A stretch of DNA of 54,311 nucleotides from Clostridia bacterium (GCA_017559855.1 JAFYQP010000005.1:1-54311); one strand, 5' to 3'. Positions 36,431-45,876 are shown, numbered from the stretch's first letter. The notes: generated by a model from the sequence alone, not told the origin. A program made the numbers and translations.

Positions 36431-38068
36431 TTGAAGGAAATCATATCAGCAAGTGATTTTAAACGAATTGTGCAATTCGCTTCAGCAGGAATTGACGCAA
36501 ATCGTCAACTTTTAAATGAAATGAACGTTTTCCCCGTGCCTGACGGTGACACCGGTGTCAATATGGCACTTACAATGAAGGCGGCGGCAACCGCGGTTTC
36601 TTCCCTTAATCCCGAAACCGTAAGTCAGGTTGCAGATGCAACCGCATCCGCACTTCTTCGTGGTGCACGCGGAAACTCAGGCGTTATTTTATCCCTTCTT
36701 TTCCGCGGCTTTGCAAAAGCGTGTGCAGGAAAGGAAACACTTGATGCCAAAACTTTCGCAGAGGCACTTGCCGGTGGCGTTTCAGCTGCATACCGTGCGG
36801 TTATGAAACCTGCAGAAGGTACGATTTTAACCGTATCACGCCGTGCGTCCGAGCAGGCGGTTGTCGTTGCGGAAACTACAAGTGACATTCTTGCACTTTT
36901 AGACGCAACTATTGCAGAGGCAAAGATTGCCCTTGACGAAACAATGGAATTAAACCCCGTTCTTAAAAAGGCAGGCGTTGTTGACGCCGGAGGTAAGGGT
37001 TGGGTAATCGTTTTAGAGGCAATGTCTGATGCCCTTTCCGGTAAAGAACTTGTAATCACCGAGACATCTGATGCTGTCGAGGGCGGTGCAAGTTTTGCCG
37101 ATGAAGATGTGGAAATCACCTTCACTTACTGTACCGAGTTTATCGTTACTTTAAGTGCGGCAGGCGAGAAGATGGAGGTTTCCAAACTCCGTGCACTTCT
37201 TGAGTCCATCGGTGACTGCGTTGTTGTGGTTGATGATGACGAGATTATCAAGGTACACGTACACACCAATAATCCCGACCGTGCACTGGGCGAGGCACTT
37301 AAATATGGTGACCTTATCAACATTAAAATCGAAAATATGCGTGAACAGCACACACAGAAGGTTGTTGCGGAGGAAGCACGTGCAAATGCGAGCAAGTCCG
37401 TAAAGCCGGAGAAAAAGTACGGCTTTGTAACCATCGGTGTAGGCGAGGGTATTAAGGGCGTGTTCAATGATTTAGGAGTTGACCAAATCGTTGAGGGCGG
37501 TCAGACAATGAACCCCTCCACTCAGGATATTTTAGCGGCAATTGATAAAACTCCTGCAGAGGTTGTTTTCGTACTGCCTAACAATAAGAATATTATTATG
37601 GCGGCACAACAGACAATTGACCTCTCCGACAAGCAGGTTGTTGTTATCGGCACAAAGTCCATTCCTCAGGGCGTTTCCGCTCTTCTCGCATTCAACCCGG
37701 ATGCAGAGGTTGAGGAAAACCGCGAGGCAATGACCGCGGCGGCAGAGAATGTCCGCTCCGGCTCCATTACCTACGCTGCACGTGATTCAGAGTTTGACGG
37801 TCACACTATCGCAAGTGGTGAATATCTTGCACTTTGCGAGAGTAAACTTTCCTCAAACGGTGCAGACCTTGAAGCGGTGGCAGATGAACTCTTTAACCAG
37901 ATGAAGGTTGAGGAAACCGGATTCATCACCATCTTCTACGGTGAGGGTGTTGAAGAGGCAGATGCTGCAATGGTTCAGGCGTTATGTCAGAAGAAAGCAC
38001 CTGATGCCGAGGTTATGTTACTCGACGGCGGCCAGCCGGTATACTACTATTTAATCTCCGCAGAATAG
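36431..38068 (+). CDS. fakA: DAK2-domain fatty acid kinase, FakA/YloV type
   Basis: ATP-binding kinase that phosphorylates fatty acids held by a DegV/FakB protein. The start is taken as TTG 36431 (MKEIISASDFKRIVQFASAG) because the GTG at 36422 falls inside the ribosome binding site. The DAK2 domain (about 1-200) carries the metal motif NVFPVPDGDTGVNMALTM and RGARGNSGVILS. A middle domain with HVHTNNPDRAL and a DegV-like C-terminal part follow. The 545-residue length fits. No fakB is seen in the window. Confidence 0.92.
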   Translation: MKEIISASDFKRIVQFASAGIDANRQLLNEMNVFPVPDGDTGVNMALTMKAAATAVSSLNPETVSQVADATASALLRGARGNSGVILSLLFRGFAKACAGKETLDAKTFAEALAGGVSAAYRAVMKPAEGTILTVSRRASEQAVVVAETTSDILALLDATIAEAKIALDETMELNPVLKKAGVVDAGGKGWVIVLEAMSDALSGKELVITETSDAVEGGASFADEDVEITFTYCTEFIVTLSAAGEKMEVSKLRALLESIGDCVVVVDDDEIIKVHVHTNNPDRALGEALKYGDLINIKIENMREQHTQKVVAEEARANASKSVKPEKKYGFVTIGVGEGIKGVFNDLGVDQIVEGGQTMNPSTQDILAAIDKTPAEVVFVLPNNKNIIMAAQQTIDLSDKQVVVIGTKSIPQGVSALLAFNPDAEVEENREAMTAAAENVRSGSITYAARDSEFDGHTIASGEYLALCESKLSSNGADLEAVADELFNQMKVEETGFITIFYGEGVEEADAAMVQALCQKKAPDAEVMLLDGGQPVYYYLISAE

Positions 38069-38072
38069 ATAA

Positions 38073-38102
38073 AAAAAGCGATGCACAACGTGCATCGCTT
38101 TT
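38073..38102 (+). terminator. Bidirectional terminator after yloV
   Basis: GCGATGCAC / GTGCATCGC with an AAC loop, A7 on the left and TTTTATTTG on the right. It serves yloV and the converging zinc-ribbon gene. Confidence 0.87.
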
Positions 38103-38108
38103 ATTTGT

Positions 38109-38513
38109 TTATCTAAGTTTTTCTTTAATCTCGGTTACTTTATCAAATATATAGCCGATTGCATAGGTGGAAGTAGCGGAAAGAAAACTTGCAATAGGAC
38201 CTACGATAAGGTAAACGAAACCTGATGTTATGTAAGAGGAGTAGAGAGCATCGCTCTCGCGGCTGCTCATCCAAGGAGCATCTGAGTAATTGCCCGCTTC
38301 TACAAAACTTATGATAGCCATGATGACAGAAGCAATAATGCCACCGATAAAAACAACTTTTGCAAGAACTTTAAGGATTTTGCCGGAATTTGCAAAGAGG
38401 TTATCCAACTTACCGGAGGAATCGGTATTGGCTACGAATTCAACGTATGCACCACAAGAAGGACATTTAACTTCCGTATCTTTGCAATAGCAACCACATT
38501 TTGGACAATTCAT
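38109..38513 (-). CDS. Zinc-ribbon membrane protein, unknown
   Basis: A 134-residue protein starting with a four-cysteine zinc ribbon (CPKCGCYCKDTEVKCPSCGA, residues 3-22). Two membrane helices follow (about 46-70 and 90-115), separated by a short polar loop, and a basic C-terminus. Such zinc-ribbon membrane proteins are frequent in Clostridia, but the function is unknown to me. It is a single gene on the minus strand with its own promoter, a perfect 14-bp inverted repeat in the leader and a GGAG ribosome binding site. Confidence 0.75.
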   Translation of the reverse strand: MNCPKCGCYCKDTEVKCPSCGAYVEFVANTDSSGKLDNLFANSGKILKVLAKVVFIGGIIASVIMAIISFVEAGNYSDAPWMSSRESDALYSSYITSGFVYLIVGPIASFLSATSTYAIGYIFDKVTEIKEKLR

Positions 38514-38527
38514 ATAATCATCTCCAT

Positions 38528-38565
38528 AATCTTATTATAGTACTGTTAGGCACTATAATAAGATT
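38528..38565 (-). promoter_or_regulatory. 14-bp inverted repeat in the zinc-ribbon gene leader
   Basis: Perfect arms AATCTTATTATAGT (38528-38541) and ACTATAATAAGATT (38552-38565) with a 10-nt loop. The upstream arm overlaps the -10 box (38563-38568), and the other ends 14 bases before the start codon. It could be a repressor operator or a stable mRNA hairpin. A related 8-bp palindrome ACTATAGT is at 38605-38612. Confidence 0.65.
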
Positions 38566-38591
38566 GTACATAAAAACCGTGATATTGTCAA
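38563..38591 (-). promoter_or_regulatory. Promoter of the zinc-ribbon gene
   Basis: Minus strand -35 TTGACA (38591-38586), 17-bp spacer, -10 TACAAT (38568-38563). Confidence 0.75.
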
Positions 38592-38654
38592 TGAACGGGA
38601 AAGTACTATAGTGGTTCAGCGGATTATATTTTGGGACTATCAGATGAATAAGGT

Positions 38655-38683
38655 TTTACAACGGGAGAAAATGATAGTATAAT
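38655..38683 (+). promoter_or_regulatory. recG promoter
   Basis: -35 TTTACA (38655-38660), 17-bp spacer, -10 TATAAT (38678-38683); the recG ribosome binding site AGGAGG follows within 10 bases, so the leader is very short. Confidence 0.7.
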
Positions 38684-38704
38684 ATAGAAAAAGGAGGTGT
38701 TTTT

Positions 38705-40762
38705 ATGAATCGTGAACTAACCCGAAAAGTAAATACTCTCTTCGGCGTAGGGGAGGATCGTGCCAAAAAACTTGGAAAACTTGGCATTTTTACGATTTTT
38801 GACCTTATTTCATACTTCCCACGGGATTACGAGGACAGGACACGCATAAAAACAATCTCCGAATTAGTGCCGGATGAAATGGTATGCGTCGAGGGCATTG
38901 TTTCAAGTGTGCCGAAAAGGAAGGTTATTAGAAAAGGACTTGAGATTTCCACCGTGCGTGTTGTTGATGAAGGCGGCGGAATGGAGATGGTTTTCTTTAA
39001 CCAAAAGTATGCAACCGCAGGACTAAAATTAGGTGAGCGGTATGTGTTCTACGGTAAAACCGTGCTAAACGGGCATCGAATGGAAATGCACAGTCCGGAA
39101 TATGAGCGAAAGAGCGACAACGTAAAAACCGGAAGAATCGTACCCATATATCCGCTTACCGCAGGTATAACACGGAATATGATGGCGGCCTATATCAGAG
39201 GTGCATTGGGAAAAACGCTTGATCTGCTCATTGACCCAATACCTGAGGAATATCGATATGAATATAACCTTGCACATCAGGTGTTTTCGTATAGGAACAT
39301 ACATTATCCGGAAAACGGAACTCTTTTAGAAGCGGCAAGAAATAGAATGATTTTCGAGGAACTTCTTGTCTTTGCAATGGGTTTGGGACTTTTGAAAAAG
39401 AGACGTGCACCCATTGAGGGAATAAAAATGGAAAAAGTTTCCCTCTCGCCGTTTCTTGATAAACTTCCCTTTAAATTAACCGGTGCACAAAGCAGGGCGA
39501 TAGAAAATGGGATAGAGGATATGTGTAAGGGAATCCCAATGAACCGTCTGGTGCAGGGTGACGTAGGATCAGGTAAAACCATGGTTGCGGCAGCCCTTGC
39601 CTTTTTTGCCGCACAGAATAAATACCAGACCGCACTTATGGCACCTACGGAAATACTTGCAACCCAACATTTTGAAACCTTATCGCCAATTTTTGAAAGT
39701 CTTGGCTTAAAGTGTGAACTTCTAATCGGCAGTACTACCGCTGCAAATAAACGCAAAATCAAGGCAAGACTTGACAGTGGTGAGATTGACATTGCAATCG
39801 GTACCCATGCACTAATCAGTGACGATGTTACCTTCTCAAACCTCGGCCTTGTCATAACTGACGAGCAACACCGTTTCGGTGTAGGACAACGAGCAACCCT
39901 TATGTCGAAAGGCAAAAATCCTCATCTTCTGGTTATGTCTGCAACACCGATTCCCCGTACACTAGCACTTATTTTGTACGGCGATTTGGACGTGTCTATA
40001 ATTGATGAACTGCCGCCCGGCAGAAAAGAAGTTAAAACCGTTGCGATTAACGATGAAAAACGCAAAACTGCATACAGTTTCATGGCAGGGGAAATTCAAA
40101 AAGGCAGGCAGATTTATATCGTATGCCCACTTGTTGAGGAAAATGATGAACTTGAACTTAAATCCGCAAAACAGTATGCGGAAAAGTTAGGCAGAGAAGT
40201 TTTTCCTAACGTTAAAGTTGCATTTCTCCACGGCAAAATGAAAAGCCGTGAAAAAGAGGAAATTATGAGTGCATTTTCCGCAAATGAAATACAAATCCTT
40301 GTTTCCACAACGGTTATTGAAGTCGGCGTCAACGTGCCTAACGCAACGGTTATGGCGGTTGAAAATGCAGAGCGATTCGGACTTTCTCAATTGCATCAGT
40401 TAAGGGGACGTGTAGGACGTGGCTCGGAGCAATCCTACTGTATTTTATTCTCAAACCACACAGGAGAGGTAGCGAGGGCGAGAATGAAAGCCCTTTGTGC
40501 AACAAACGACGGTTTTAAAATATCTGAGGAGGACCTTAAACTCCGTGGCCCCGGCGATTTCTTCGGCACAAAGCAACATGGCGTTCCAAACTTAAGAATT
40601 GCAGACCTTGCACACGATTTAGTGACTTTACAGAAGGCACAAAAGGTGGCATTTGACATTCTCAAAAAGGACCCGACACTTGAAATGCCGGAGCATACGG
40701 AACTTGCAGACCGTGTAAAACTTCTCTTTAAGGAAGAAGAATACGGCGATATATTCAATTAA
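38705..40762 (+). CDS. recG: ATP-dependent DNA helicase RecG
   Basis: Branch-migration helicase that remodels stalled forks and Holliday junctions. It has an N-terminal OB wedge domain (YFPRDYEDRT onward, about 40-150), then the helicase core: GDVGSGKTMVAAALAF (Walker A), APTEILATQHF, DEQHRFGVGQR (motif II) and SATPIPRTLAL, and in the second domain STTVIEVGVNVPNATVM and QLRGRVGRGSEQSYC. The 685-residue length is normal. It is downstream of yloV, the B. subtilis neighbour, but has its own promoter. Confidence 0.97.
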   Translation: MNRELTRKVNTLFGVGEDRAKKLGKLGIFTIFDLISYFPRDYEDRTRIKTISELVPDEMVCVEGIVSSVPKRKVIRKGLEISTVRVVDEGGGMEMVFFNQKYATAGLKLGERYVFYGKTVLNGHRMEMHSPEYERKSDNVKTGRIVPIYPLTAGITRNMMAAYIRGALGKTLDLLIDPIPEEYRYEYNLAHQVFSYRNIHYPENGTLLEAARNRMIFEELLVFAMGLGLLKKRRAPIEGIKMEKVSLSPFLDKLPFKLTGAQSRAIENGIEDMCKGIPMNRLVQGDVGSGKTMVAAALAFFAAQNKYQTALMAPTEILATQHFETLSPIFESLGLKCELLIGSTTAANKRKIKARLDSGEIDIAIGTHALISDDVTFSNLGLVITDEQHRFGVGQRATLMSKGKNPHLLVMSATPIPRTLALILYGDLDVSIIDELPPGRKEVKTVAINDEKRKTAYSFMAGEIQKGRQIYIVCPLVEENDELELKSAKQYAEKLGREVFPNVKVAFLHGKMKSREKEEIMSAFSANEIQILVSTTVIEVGVNVPNATVMAVENAERFGLSQLHQLRGRVGRGSEQSYCILFSNHTGEVARARMKALCATNDGFKISEEDLKLRGPGDFFGTKQHGVPNLRIADLAHDLVTLQKAQKVAFDILKKDPTLEMPEHTELADRVKLLFKEEEYGDIFN

Positions 40763-40791
40763 AAAAGAGGTGTCGCAAGACACCTCTTTTT
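40763..40791 (+). terminator. Bidirectional terminator recG/cysE
   Basis: AAAAGAGGTGTC / GACACCTCTTTT with a GCAA tetraloop, T5 on the plus side and T6 on the minus side. It serves the converging recG and cysE transcripts. Confidence 0.9.
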
Positions 40792-40792
40792 A

Positions 40793-41437
40793 TTATTCGT
40801 TTCCTTCAAGTTCTTTTATGCGTTTTTCCATACGTTCCATCTGGACACGCATTGCACAAAGTTCCTGTGCAATCGGGTCGGGAATGTGAATTTGGTCAAG
40901 GTCGCTGCAATCGGTTTTAACACCGCCACGACGCACCACTCGTGCAGGAACACCAACCGCGGTACAGTTCGCTTCAACCGCCTCTAAAACTACCGCATTT
41001 GCGGCAATTTTTGCATTGTCACCAACTTTAAACGGACCTAAAACTCTTGCACCGGAGCCTACCATTACGTTGTTGCCTAAAGTCGGATGGCGTTTGCCGG
41101 TATCTTTACCCGTACCGCCTAACGTAACACCCTGATAAATGGTGCAGTTATCTCCGATTTCCGTCGTTTCACCGATTACAACGCCGCTTCCGTGGTCAAT
41201 AAAAAGTCCTCTGCCGATTTTTGCACCCGGATGGATCTCGACACCCGTGAAAAATCGGTTGAGTTGTGATACCCAACGTGCAATGAAAAGCATCTTATGG
41301 CGATAGAAAAAATGTGCAATTCTATGGCCGATAAGGGCGTGAAAACCTGAATATAGAAGAAAAATCTCAATAGATGAACGTGCCGCAGGATCACGCTCTT
41401 TTATTGCGGAGAGGTCTGCCCGTAAATTTTTAAACAT
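40793..41437 (-). CDS. cysE: Serine O-acetyltransferase
   Basis: First step of cysteine synthesis from serine and acetyl-CoA. An N-terminal helical part (about 1-65) is followed by hexapeptide repeats forming a left-handed beta helix, with the catalytic region IDHGSGVVIGETTEIGDNCTIYQGVTLGGTGKDTGKRHPT (shown in overlapping pieces: IDHGSGVVIGE, GVTLGGTGKD, KRHPT). A short charged tail (MERMEKRIKELEGNE) closes the 214 residues. It starts 4 bp after mnmA. No T-box or S-box is visible upstream. Confidence 0.94.
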   Translation of the reverse strand: MFKNLRADLSAIKERDPAARSSIEIFLLYSGFHALIGHRIAHFFYRHKMLFIARWVSQLNRFFTGVEIHPGAKIGRGLFIDHGSGVVIGETTEIGDNCTIYQGVTLGGTGKDTGKRHPTLGNNVMVGSGARVLGPFKVGDNAKIAANAVVLEAVEANCTAVGVPARVVRRGGVKTDCSDLDQIHIPDPIAQELCAMRVQMERMEKRIKELEGNE

Positions 41438-41441
41438 AACC

Positions 41442-42476
41442 TTACCTCGCTTTCATAATTCCGCCGCCCAAAAGTCTCCCATCCTTATAAAGGACAACCG
41501 ACTGTCCGGGGGAGGCGGCTCTCTGCATAGTATCAAAGGTAACTGTCATCTCATCGCCCTGAATTTCTACCCTGGCGGGAGAGGCTTTACCATTATATCT
41601 TATTTTTGCGTCACAGTAAAATGTTCCGTCGATTTTTTTATCGGTCAGGAAAGTAAGGGTGTCTGCGTAGACCACGTCGGTATTCTGTACCCCTTCAAGA
41701 CCTAAAATAACCGCATTGTTTTCAGTGTCAAGTTTCGCAACGTAAATACGCTCACCGTATGCAACGTTAAGGCCTCGTCTTTGCCCTACCGTGTAGTGGA
41801 TAAGTCCCTTGTGTGTGCCTAAAATTTCACCATTCGGACCAATGAAATTTCCCGGCTTACTCTTACCGATTGCACGTTCAATGTATCCGCCGTAATCGTT
41901 GTCGGGAATAAAGCATATTTCCTGACTGTCCTTCTTATTTGCAACGTCAAGTCCAAGACTCTCCGCTATTTTCCGCACCTCGTCCTTTGAAAGAGAGCCC
42001 AACGGGAAGCGGGCACGTTTAAGTTGAGTTTGCGTAAGACGGTAGAGGGCATAGGTCTGGTCCTTTTCGCCATATTCTGCGGGGTAGAGGTAAAATTCCT
42101 CGCTCTCTTCGTCATAACCACGGCTAACGTAATGTCCGGTGGCTATAAAGTCGCAACCATATTTGTCTGCAAGGTCTGACATTACGCCGAATTTTATATA
42201 GTAATTACACCATATGCATGGGTTGGGAGTACGTGCATTTCTGTACTCATCAATAAAGTTTTCGATAACGTATCGTTTAAATATATCGGATTTATCCTCT
42301 ATGTAGTGAGGAATGCCCAATTTATCACATACCGCTTTTGCATCTTTTACCGCATCGGAACAGTCGCCATGTAAGGCGAGGGTAACACCGATAACCTCAA
42401 ATTCATCTTTTAAAAGGAATGCGGCAACGCTGCTGTCCACGCCGCCACTCATGCCGACAAGAATTTTCTTTTTCAT
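41442..42476 (-). CDS. mnmA: tRNA 2-thiouridylase MnmA
   Basis: Thiolates position 2 of U34 in Lys, Glu and Gln tRNAs using persulfide sulfur. The PP-loop SGGVDSSVAAFLL is near residues 9-21. The catalytic cysteines are in TPNPCIWCNYYIKFG (near 95) and SQEICFIPDNDYGGYIE (near 195). The C-terminal beta barrel ends RLLGGGIMKAR. ATG 42476 is chosen over GTG 42485 because GAGGTGAGG precedes it properly. With MnmG also in the window, both U34 modifications are represented; no desulfurase gene adjoins it. Confidence 0.95.
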   Translation of the reverse strand: MKKKILVGMSGGVDSSVAAFLLKDEFEVIGVTLALHGDCSDAVKDAKAVCDKLGIPHYIEDKSDIFKRYVIENFIDEYRNARTPNPCIWCNYYIKFGVMSDLADKYGCDFIATGHYVSRGYDEESEEFYLYPAEYGEKDQTYALYRLTQTQLKRARFPLGSLSKDEVRKIAESLGLDVANKKDSQEICFIPDNDYGGYIERAIGKSKPGNFIGPNGEILGTHKGLIHYTVGQRRGLNVAYGERIYVAKLDTENNAVILGLEGVQNTDVVYADTLTFLTDKKIDGTFYCDAKIRYNGKASPARVEIQGDEMTVTFDTMQRAASPGQSVVLYKDGRLLGGGIMKAR

Positions 42477-42517
42477 TGCCCTCACCTCATTTCCATAAAA
42501 TAATACACGAAATAGTT

Positions 42518-43582
42518 CTATAATGCAATATGGTGCGGACTTTGCGTAAGTACCTCAAAGCCGTCTTCGGTCACAAGTACCGTGTCTTCTATTCGTACAC
42601 CGCCTAGATTGGGGACGTAGAGGCCCGGCTCCACGGTTACCACCATACCAGGTTTAAGAATTTCATCACTTAAGCGGGAAAGGGTTGGTGCTTCGTGAAT
42701 TTCAAGACCTACACCGTGTCCCAGACTGTGGCAAATATATTGGGAAAGATTTAATTTTTCAAACTCTGCCCTTTGATATGCGTCGATTTCCTTTGCAGAG
42801 ACACCGGGGCGGATTTTTCTTACACAAGCCGCTTGAACGTCCTTTACCGCAAAATATATTTTCTTTAAGTCGTCACTCGGCTCACCCAACCAAAGGGTGC
42901 GTGTAATATCCGACATATATCCGTTTACACAAGCACCGAAATCAAGAGTGATTAAATCACCGTTTTTGATTTTCTTGTCTGTTGGGGATGCGTGGGGCAT
43001 GGACGAGCGTACGCCCGATGCAACTATTGTATCGAATGCACATTTTTCGCTGCCGAGTTTTGCCATATTATACTCTAAAAGAGCGGCAATCTCCCGCTCG
43101 GTCATCCCTTCCTTGATTTGCGGGATTAGCAAATGGAGGGCATCGTCTGCCACCGCAACCGCTTTTCGGATATGTTCAATTTCAGAGGGATCTTTTACAC
43201 TTCGATTGGCAAGTGCGAAATTGGGAATCGGGTGCCATTTTACATCCGGAAGTGCCTCTTTAAATTTACCCAATGTGTAGTCAGACATTTTCATCGTCTC
43301 ATAGCCTATGCTTTTTCCACAGGCAGTGGATAAAACCTCGGCAACAAGAGAGGTCAAAGTTCCTTGCTTTGAAATGATTTCAAAGTCGGGGGATTGAAGT
43401 TTTGCCTGCTCGGTGTATCTGCCGTCGGTAATTAAAATCGCATCACGGTCGGTTATGATAAGCGTGCAGTTACTGCCGGTAAAGCCTGAAAAATAGCGAT
43501 AATTTTCATATGAAGTAATGATCATGGCAAAAAGATTCTGTTCTTTTAAACTATCTCGAAGTACATTTAAGCGAGGGTTCAT
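42518..43582 (-). CDS. Xaa-Pro aminopeptidase (M24B)
   Basis: Dimetal peptidase that removes N-terminal residues before proline. An N-terminal creatinase-like domain (about 1-125) precedes the pita-bread domain. The five metal ligands are seen in DFGACVNGYMSDITRT (two Asp), HSLGHGVGLEIHEAP (His), TVEPGLYV (Glu) and VRIEDTVLV (Glu). The 354-residue length matches Firmicutes YqhT/PepQ-like enzymes. Its start directly follows the glycosidase stop, with 41 bp to mnmA. Confidence 0.93.
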   Translation of the reverse strand: MNPRLNVLRDSLKEQNLFAMIITSYENYRYFSGFTGSNCTLIITDRDAILITDGRYTEQAKLQSPDFEIISKQGTLTSLVAEVLSTACGKSIGYETMKMSDYTLGKFKEALPDVKWHPIPNFALANRSVKDPSEIEHIRKAVAVADDALHLLIPQIKEGMTEREIAALLEYNMAKLGSEKCAFDTIVASGVRSSMPHASPTDKKIKNGDLITLDFGACVNGYMSDITRTLWLGEPSDDLKKIYFAVKDVQAACVRKIRPGVSAKEIDAYQRAEFEKLNLSQYICHSLGHGVGLEIHEAPTLSRLSDEILKPGMVVTVEPGLYVPNLGGVRIEDTVLVTEDGFEVLTQSPHHIAL

Positions 43583-45844
43583 TTAAACCTCTCCTTTGAT
43601 ATAAGTATTTACTCGGTCTAAAAATACCGCACTTTCCGCACGGGTGGCATTGCCTGTGGGATTTACTCGATTTTCGTTATCACCCGCAACAAGGTCTAGG
43701 GATACAAGGGTGGAAAGTGCAGGTTTTGCGTATTCCGCAATATTATCCTTATCGGTGAATACGTCAAGGACGGTTAAGTCGTTTTCTGTTGCAATTTCAA
43801 GGGTACGCCAGGTAAGTGTAAACATTTCCTGACGGGTAATGCATCTGTCGGGATCAAAGGTGGTGGGGCTTGTACCCTGTGTAATGCCAAGGCGTTTTGC
43901 CGTTGCGAGTTCGTAGTAATAATAAGAGCCTTCGGGTACGTCCGCAAACTGATCCTCTGCCTCGGTGTCAATTTCAACACCCATAAGGCGGAGGAGCATG
44001 AGCATAAAATCTGCTCTTTTAATCTCATTTTGCGGTGCAAACTCTGTATCCGATACGCCTTTTACAATTCCTGCGTCGTAAAGACGGTAAAGAGCATCTT
44101 TTGCCCAAACGTGGCCGCTCATATCTTTAAAAGTTTCAAAATCTTCAGGTGTAGGACCGTCAAGGGTAACCGCAATTTCCTTTACCGTATCGCCAAAGGA
44201 TACAAAGATTTTTCCCTCGTTTTTAAACTTTGCCGCCTTAAATTTACCGGGCGCGATAAACTCACCAATGTCACCCTCTACCTCCCAGGTGAGAAGTTCG
44301 TTTGTGAAGGGAACGGAGGTGCTCTCGTGAATCAGCGTCACGGGAATATCTATGGTTTCTTCGGATTCTACGGTGATGTGATCGCTACATGAAATAGAAT
44401 CCACGCGGTCCAGCACCGTACAGTAGGTGTTGGCACTTAATCCCGCAATGTGTGCACTTACGATGGTAGTGCCCGGTGCGTAAGGTATAAAGGTGCCGTC
44501 AGGTGATATTTCGCCGATTTCTTCATTTACCGCCCAAAGGGGGTTTTCCTCAAATTCGTAGGCGAGATAATTTTCGTCAATTGCACCGGCGATACTGAAT
44601 TTATGCGTGCTTCCCAACAGGATTTTAGCGGGAGATTGGGCGAGAAGCAGGGTTTTTGGCGTGGAAAGAGGAGCGGTGTTTAAAAGAATAACCGAATTTG
44701 CCACGGCACGAGCACTACTTGCCGAACGATTTATCATTTTCACGTTATTTGAGCCGAGATAACGCATTGCGAAAGTGGTAGAGCCGCCGCCGTCTAAATT
44801 AACCGCGTCAACACAGCCTAAATCCTGCATTATCTTTGCCGCATGCTTCTGTGTTGCACCAACCGAGAAATTCGACATTTTACCGTCGATTGTGTAGAAA
44901 ACAACGTTGCCGTCCGGCTTAATACCAATTACCGTACGCGCTGTACGTTCGGTATTAGGGGTGTCGTAAATTTCGCCATCTTTTAAGAGAAGGTGGCTAC
45001 CTGCAACCGCAAAGGAAACGTCACTCCAGAATTCGTTAAACTCTATTTGCACGTAAATTTCCTTGCCCTCGTAAAGGGTGTTAAGGACGTCTTTGTACGC
45101 ACCTTTTGCGGAAAGGACGAATTTATCTTCGGGAATAGGAGTGTTTCCGCTATCGGGAATAATCTCCTCAACAACAAAAGAGAGTGTCTCGCCGTGTTTT
45201 AATTCACCGCTTATAAGAGAAAGAACAACCTCGGTGCAGTCCTTGGTTGTGCGGGTGGAGTTGTCAAAAAGACGGTTGAAGAGGATTATGCTGTCCTCTG
45301 CATTGCCGTGACGACCGTTTATAGCACTAAGTTGAGTTTTATATTCGTCGATAATGAGCGTTCTGTTCATAATCGTGCCGTGACTCTGACAGAAGGGCGT
45401 GCCGTCTTTCTTTAAGCCAAAAGCCACGGAATATTGAGGCGGAGTGCTTAGAATCTCGCCGCCGTCCATAAAAATACCGAAAGGAACACCCACGCCGAAA
45501 TCAAAGAAGTCCGCATTTATTGCCGCTACTACCTGACCTTCGTTCTTTTTGTTAAAGGCGTTTGCCTGACTTGCAACCGTTTGAGTTCCGTAGATTTCTC
45601 CGTTACTTAGTCCGGCACGAAGAGTCATATACTCATTCTTGGGGTTAAATTCGATGGCATTTATGCTTTGCGGACCGATTGGCGAGGAAACCGACAGTTT
45701 ACTGTATACGGTTTCCGGTGCAATAAGTTGCTCCGCTTTTGATATTATTTCTCCCCAGGACCAGTTGCTTGTATCAAGTGCCATAGCGTTAAAAACAAAA
45801 AGAAAAGCAAGTGAGAGGGAGATAAAATTTCTAAACAGTTTCAT
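43583..45844 (-). CDS. Secreted SLH-anchored phosphodiester glycosidase
   Basis: A 753-residue exported protein. A signal peptide covers residues 1-22 (LFRNFISLSLAFLFVFNAMA). A NAGPA/DUF2233 phosphodiester glycosidase domain follows (about 60-395), recognised by AAINADFFDFGVGVPFGIFM and AVNLDGGGSTTFAMRY. A beta-rich, Ig-like stretch spans about 400-570. Three S-layer homology repeats end the protein (about 580-632, 640-690 and 700-750), each starting FKDM, FADV and FTDK, which would bind cell-wall polymer. The family cleaves sugar phosphodiesters; the substrate here is unknown. Confidence 0.88.
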   Translation of the reverse strand: MKLFRNFISLSLAFLFVFNAMALDTSNWSWGEIISKAEQLIAPETVYSKLSVSSPIGPQSINAIEFNPKNEYMTLRAGLSNGEIYGTQTVASQANAFNKKNEGQVVAAINADFFDFGVGVPFGIFMDGGEILSTPPQYSVAFGLKKDGTPFCQSHGTIMNRTLIIDEYKTQLSAINGRHGNAEDSIILFNRLFDNSTRTTKDCTEVVLSLISGELKHGETLSFVVEEIIPDSGNTPIPEDKFVLSAKGAYKDVLNTLYEGKEIYVQIEFNEFWSDVSFAVAGSHLLLKDGEIYDTPNTERTARTVIGIKPDGNVVFYTIDGKMSNFSVGATQKHAAKIMQDLGCVDAVNLDGGGSTTFAMRYLGSNNVKMINRSASSARAVANSVILLNTAPLSTPKTLLLAQSPAKILLGSTHKFSIAGAIDENYLAYEFEENPLWAVNEEIGEISPDGTFIPYAPGTTIVSAHIAGLSANTYCTVLDRVDSISCSDHITVESEETIDIPVTLIHESTSVPFTNELLTWEVEGDIGEFIAPGKFKAAKFKNEGKIFVSFGDTVKEIAVTLDGPTPEDFETFKDMSGHVWAKDALYRLYDAGIVKGVSDTEFAPQNEIKRADFMLMLLRLMGVEIDTEAEDQFADVPEGSYYYYELATAKRLGITQGTSPTTFDPDRCITRQEMFTLTWRTLEIATENDLTVLDVFTDKDNIAEYAKPALSTLVSLDLVAGDNENRVNPTGNATRAESAVFLDRVNTYIKGEV

Positions 45845-45876
45845 TTTAATTCCTTTCCTTATTATCCCATATTGAG

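Noticed and set aside
39304-39915. 203-residue open frame opposite recG
   Set aside because: Antisense to the conserved helicase core, with composition typical of a shadow frame.
41844-41858. Noc-binding-site-like sequence (ATTTCCCGG) in mnmA
   Set aside because: Only one half matches the Bacillus Noc site and it lies in coding DNA; chance is likely.
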